A stretch of DNA of 64,000 bases from Harmothoe impar (Eukaryota > Annelida > Polychaeta > Phyllodocida > Polynoidae), in assembly GCA_947462335.1 (NCBI GenBank), contig OX381709.1, positions 65,650,609 through 65,714,608 on the forward strand. The letters run 5' to 3'. This document shows positions 59,045-64,000 of this stretch, piece by piece. A program made the position numbers and the translations under genes. Positions within the stretch are counted from its first letter, which is position 1, and every line of letters starts with the position of its first letter. The notes beneath the pieces are model-generated. The model was not told the origin of the DNA and searched no databases. It saw nothing but the letters and a program-made list of their open reading frames with translations.

Positions 59045-62000
59045 CAGCTGTTGTCCATGACATCGGGCTTGTAGTCAACAGTGTACAGCAGAAATGCTCC
59101 CCACTCTTTGGCCTCCTCTTGCTCGTCTCCTCTAGCCTCCTATACCTGTGTCCCAGGCCGACCCTGACCCACCAACGTCACCTGACGGGGTGTCCGTGGT
59201 GCGACGTGAACGGGACGCCCATGTGGCAGGTGGAGGCACAAATTAAATGCCGACTCGTCTCGTTGTGACGTCAGGGAACGCTGGTGGCGACACTCACGGT
59301 GGAATAATGAAGCTGGAGATCCGGCTAAAAGAGCCAATCAGCGGGCGTCCTGCCGGCCAACTGTGTCTAATCCTGGCAACAAATTGAAAATTATCTTATT
59401 TTGGCTCCCACCCCTAAAAACTCTCACAGCGCTACCCGGGAAGGCAGGCCACTGGCAAATGCATTGGCAGAGATGGGGCGGATGTTGGGAGGGAGGTGAG
59501 GAGGGGAGGGGTGATGGCGGGGCTGAAGGGCCCTAATAATGGTGGGTGGAGCGGGCTTGTTGGCAGGCAGCTAACAAAGTCGCCTGGTGCGCGCTTGATT
59601 CCAACTAATCGTCCAATAATCTTCCCCCGGTGGGCAGGGCCGACAGAAACACCAACATCATCCAGCAACCCCCGCCCCGAGAAAAAGACAAGCAAGAAAA
59701 GGAAATACCGCCACCGCCTTGGTGCAAGCCGAGACGCGCCGTGTTTGCACATGTCCGGTGGTCCAACTTCCGGATCCTGTTGGTCTTTGCCGTGCAGTCA
59801 GCATGAGTGCTGCTAGGATGTTTTTGTTGTGTCATATTATTTGGCATTTAGTTGTTGTGTAGGTGTTTGATGATTGGATTAGTGTTTACCGCACGGTCTC
59901 ACTCGTAGCATGATTACTGTCGGCTGATGCCAAATTGATCATCGCCACATGGGAAGCCAGGGACGCTGTGGAATATCTGTTATTATCCTCAGATAACATC
60001 GGGGTCTATGGCATCTGTCTGATACATTGCCTACCGAAGGATGCAAATACACAGGGAAATGCCATATTAAATAAAGCTTAAACCTTAAACTGATCCTGAT
60101 CTATATATCAGGATATAGTATAGCGTTGCTTTGATGTGACATTGAAAGCAATGGTTCTTAAAGGAGGAATCCTGTTTTCACCCATAGCCGGAAAGGACTG
60201 CTCTGGGAAGCGTTCATAAAATATCGGATGGCCTGTCTAGTAAAATTAAACTAATTCTATTTCAACCGATATCATCTCACATGGCCTTGCCCTCAGATAG
60301 TATCTTACTAATTACGGATACCAACTCAATGTTGTGTAGCACATGCATGATATATATGAAAGAATCAGATTCAGAAACATCTTAAAGATTCAAAAATCAG
60401 TATACTGAGCATAACTCTGACAACACAAATTTTAAGTTCACCAAGCTGAATCATAGGATTTCCATTTCGACTATTTTAAACTGGTTTCCAGTTTAGTATC
60501 AAAATCTACGATAGTGTACCCGAACCTCGCATAGAGAACTGGCTCTAACATAATAAAGTCCAGATTAACAAACCCCAAAGAGATTATAAATAGACCAAAA
60601 CATCTTCAAGTGCACAGGGGGCCTGGCATCCGGTCCATTCTGGGTGGAAATCCATCCCGGCTAGCACTCGGGAGACTACAAATTACATTTAGTTTTGAAA
60701 CAGGTGTCGGTCCGGATAAGTAGAAGGCACACACTGCCCACCGCACCACCCCCGCACAGTTGGCAGCGTAAGCCGCTTGCGCCTCTTTCCTGAAAATGAG
60801 AACATGTATATTCAGGGGTAATTGCGTTATGCAGTGCTCATCGACTACATGCCGACATCTGTATTCAGGTTCTTCCCCCAACTTGATGGTGGAATGCCCG
60901 GGTTTTAACGTCTCGATTAATGGCCGCATGCCACTAGTCTGAGGAAGCCACTACCGAAGCCATGTCTTGGCTTCCTCAATTGGCCATGATTGTTCCCTGA
61001 TTTCCCAGAGACAATACCCCAGCACAAAACCTTCCCTGATGGATCTTCTTGGCAGTTGTTTTAAAGAACAAGCTGTGGAGAGGCTTTCTCTTCAAAAACT
61101 AATTTTGGATAAAGACGTTGGCGCCAGTAGTTTTATCTCCCATCCCTACCTTCAGCACTCTCTACCCATGCTTTCGGCACACTATAGAGCTGGTGCCATC
61201 GGGGCTCGCCATCTGCCCAGAGTTGAGGGCCCACCGGCATTGAGTGGCGGTCCCTGGAGTAGTGTGCTGCGAAATAACAAACATCATTAACGAGAAGCAC
61301 ATGCAGGTTACGTGATCTACACCGAGTACACCACAACCTGTTTCAGCACTACCAGTCTGTAGGTACTCTATCATGTACTATGGTTCCCCTGTACCTGGTC
61401 TACATCATCTTTTTACATGCATTTTTTTCACAAGCAGATAACGATAAGACTGTGTGTATAGGCTAGTCCCTAACTCAGACTACAGGGCCTCACACATGTA
61501 AAGCACCAGAGTGAAGGTTGCTGCCATTGCATCATTAATTAGTTTTCTGGTGGTTTCTTACCCGTCTCTGTCTCCCTCCGCCCGCGCCATTTTCAGATCA
61601 TAAGAAATTGATGCCATCGGAGTGGATGGCATGACGTGATGCCGTCAGGCTCGCGACGACGCGACGCCTTAACAACAGCCGGCAGCTGTTTAACTGAGGC
61701 AGTCCACACATCTGTACTGTGGGACGGGAGGCTGGTAGTGCCGAGGAATCTGGAGATAAAGGGGGTTTGTTCATGACGCCCATGGGACACTGGCTGCCGA
61801 GAATCTGGCCACCAGCCCATCTTCCTGTCACTGTCTGATACACTGCTACACTGTCACCCACTCCCACAGAAGGAAGACGTCTTACGGTGCTCACCCCACC
61901 GTCTCAACAGCCTACAGTAGGCCCTTAATTGGAACTGAGATGTCGACTGCCAATGAAACCATTAGGTACATGCACCTCAACTTGTGGACTAAGTAACCCC

Positions 62001-62519
62001 ATCCCAATCACTGAGGCTTCTGAGCAATGTAAGAAATTGGATCAATTCCGATTTAAAGAGATTAAAGGTTCAGTGCCTGTGGTAATTACTGCGTGTGACG
62101 TGTGCGGTGTTGGCACGGCATGCAGCTGGTCTGGGTGCCCGCCCTGTGGTCTCTTTGTAGCCTTTGTCTCTGTCTGGCCGATGTCACAAGGGGGAGAGGT
62201 GAGGACCGACATAGTCAGAGAATTAGGATATTCCTGGGAATTATAATGTGTTTTCGCTATAGTCGCGATACCAATCCCTGTACAGTTTACCGCCGGGACT
62301 TTTAGTAGCTTTCGATAAAACCCCAGACTTGTCTATTCTGCATTAGCAAGATGATCACTGTGCAGCGCCATTCTGTCTGGTACCAGTGGTCTTTCCTCTG
62401 CTAACTATAGCAGCAAGGTGATTAGCTGAAGCTGATTCCTGTCATGTCTGAGTTTTAGGGTTCATAAACCTTTCAGTTATAGGTCTCTATTTTGGGTCCT
62501 TATGCCATCTGTTTAAATT
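59045..62519. other. Intergenic, CpG-rich in part, no proven gene
   Basis: A perfect CRE lies at 59266-59273 in a CpG-containing block. An 11-base inverted repeat (TGAGGAAGCCA, 60940-60950 and 60968-60978) forms a small hairpin. The minus ORF 60606-60929 contains a strong acceptor-like TTCTCATTTTCAG but no frame is convincing. Confidence 0.45.
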
Positions 62520-62585
62520 GGGGGAGTGGTTAGGACACGTGGCTACCAATTCATGGGTCATGAGTTCAAATCCACGTCACGGCCA
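62520..62585 (+). repeat. tRNA-derived SINE head, plus copy
   Basis: GGGGGAGTGGTTAGGACAC resembles the A box of Ser/Leu-type tRNA and GAGTTCAAATCC is a near-perfect B box 40 bases on. The arms do not fold as a full tRNA. Confidence 0.6.
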
Positions 62586-62734
62586 ATTTGTGATAGTATA
62601 CAATTCAGTTGTAAAGATCCTTTACACAAGATAAATATCTATAGTGTAATCTAAAATGTTTTTGTATGTTACATTTCTAAATTTGTATTTATAAATACTA
62701 TTACTATTTTAACCAACTAGGAAAAAACATGTAG

Positions 62735-62798
62735 TCTTGGCATGGATTCGATCTTGTAACCCCTGCATTGATTGGCCAGTGTCCTAACCACTCCCCCC
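62735..62798 (-). repeat. tRNA-derived SINE head, minus copy
   Basis: On the minus strand the same 19-base A-box block is followed by GATCGAATCC. It is an inverted partner of the copy at 62520, about 150 bases of AT-rich DNA apart. Confidence 0.6.
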
Positions 62799-64000
62799 AT
62801 TCCAAGCAGGTGACCTAAATAATATTCAAATACAACTGATTCAAAAATGTATGACCCCTAAAACTCCAATTTTGGACATGACAGGAACAAGCTTCAGCAA
62901 AATATCTCACAAGGTAGAACTACTGCATCTCGCTAGTGAGGAATATAGGGAGCATTTAGCAGACAGCAGATGGGGTCGGTATATAGTCCGATGGGGATAT
63001 TCGATACATCATATACCACCCCGTGAGAATTCAACAGCTAAGGCCAATGTTGGGGCACTAATGATGCTCTAATGCTGGTCATGATATAACCTATGAGTCA
63101 CAAGCTCCATGTCATGATGTCGGTTTATATACCGATAGTCAACGCTAGAGCAGCAAATGACCTTTAGATATCTGGTACAAACTCTATTTCCTTGGCATGA
63201 TGGTCGAGCAAATACAGTGATCTTATTCAGCCGCCTGAAGAATCCCATATAAAGTGGTGCTTTGGGCACTATAATGGATAAAGGTATATTCTACGACCGA
63301 CTCTTGCACTCGGTACCCACACCTCGGGGTCATCCTGTCTAAGAGCCGGCCGATAATTGTCATTGGGTTAGTCACGACAAGATGTTTATGAGCAGTGAGA
63401 ATAGTCTTCATGTTATGAGCTGCTCTACTTTTGTGCACACACCTATGGCCGGTTGTCCAATGGCTAATGGAATGGCGTTTGTCGGTCGTTTCTTTTTTTG
63501 TTAAAGCCCCAGCTCTCCTATAAATAGGGCTGAGTACCTGTCCCGACTGCGCCCTGACTGTCGGTGGAGGGGTACCGAGATCTGCGGGTTTAAAGCGTTT
63601 TCATTTATTTCGAGAAATTATACAAATATAAGAGTGGTGTGTGCATGAAACCGATAGCATATGCACATTGCATAAAAAGTTAATTGATCCAAATAAAACA
63701 CTGAAAGGCTGGAAAGCAAGATTCCATTGGCTCGTTGACGAAAGGAGTTGCAGCTGTATTCAGTTCGCTCCTGACATACAAGGTTTCTCTCTGACCATGA
63801 GAAACAGTCAGTGGGGGACAGGGTCTGCATGCATCCTGCTGTATGCTTCTAGATGATCCCATGTCCAGCCCCAGGGCGGTGTCCTCTTTCAATGGCCCAT
63901 TTTCTATCGTTTCAAGAGAATATGTACATGATGAATTACATCTCCCCAAATACATTATACAGGGATTATATAGGACTTTTCAGGGAATGGTATGGGTGTT
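62799..64000. other. Intergenic to window end
   Basis: Apart from a promoter-like pair at 63457-63527 no feature is supported. Confidence 0.5.
63457..63527 (+). promoter_or_regulatory. CCAAT plus TATA core promoter candidate
   Basis: CCAAT at 63457-63461 and TATAAATAG at 63519-63527 have the spacing of a TATA-type promoter, with a start expected near 63550. No coding exon follows before the window ends. Confidence 0.3.

Noticed and set aside
60606..60929. Minus frame of 107 codons
   Set aside because: An internal strong acceptor makes it look like part of an intron-exon border, but no frame is convincing.
60940..60978. Short hairpin as a microRNA
   Set aside because: The arms are only 11 bases, too short for a precursor.

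Overview
The window is a piece of a metazoan nuclear genome, most likely a marine invertebrate; the species cannot be named from the sequence. The evidence is a metazoan-type Ty3/gypsy retroelement with an envelope gene, CACTG-ended DNA transposons, many short inverted-repeat elements (MITEs), tRNA-derived repeats and long non-coding stretches with no bacterial-style gene packing.

Positions 1-11492 are the right-hand part of a large env-carrying Ty3/gypsy element, cut at its 5' side by the window edge. In order it holds an intact pol frame (protease, reverse transcriptase, RNase H, a roughly 280-residue linker with a Cys/His cluster, integrase with a GPY/F module); a 1.1 kb spacer with a candidate internal promoter and a candidate 221-bp intron; an intact F-type envelope gene with a furin-like site, a fusion-peptide-like stretch and an unusually long C-terminal part; an antisense 202-codon reading frame with its own TATA box; 1.6 kb of AT-rich non-coding DNA; and a 3' LTR proposed at 10785-11492 from a purine tract, TGTCA/TGACA ends, a TATA-like box and AATAAA. 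Intact frames suggest a young copy. The antisense gene, internal promoter and spliced env leader together would make this a 'complex' retrovirus-like gypsy element, and this is the most unusual system in the window.

From 11493 to 30791 is host DNA without a convincing multi-exon gene: one hypothetical 120-codon ORF, two MITEs, a Lys-tRNA-like repeat head, a CpG-rich promoter-like block near 24.7-25.0 kb and a CTCF-type motif.

At 30792-34564 is a 3.8 kb CACTG-ended (EnSpm/CACTA-like) element with subterminal repeats, a 58-bp tandem array, a nested G-rich MITE and the last two exons of a spliced minus-strand gene that no single-frame reading shows. Just outside it, 35149-35677 (minus) looks like a small secreted-protein gene broken by one frameshift.

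From 35.7 to 64 kb the DNA is mostly non-coding. It has two enhancer-like homeodomain-site clusters (43.5 and 51.6 kb), a pogo-like MITE (46.1 kb), a second CACTG-ended element (53267-55789) filled by about 67 copies of a 27-bp minisatellite, two MITEs sitting back to back on a shared CAG target site (58.65-59.04 kb), and an inverted pair of tRNA-like SINE heads (62.5-62.8 kb).
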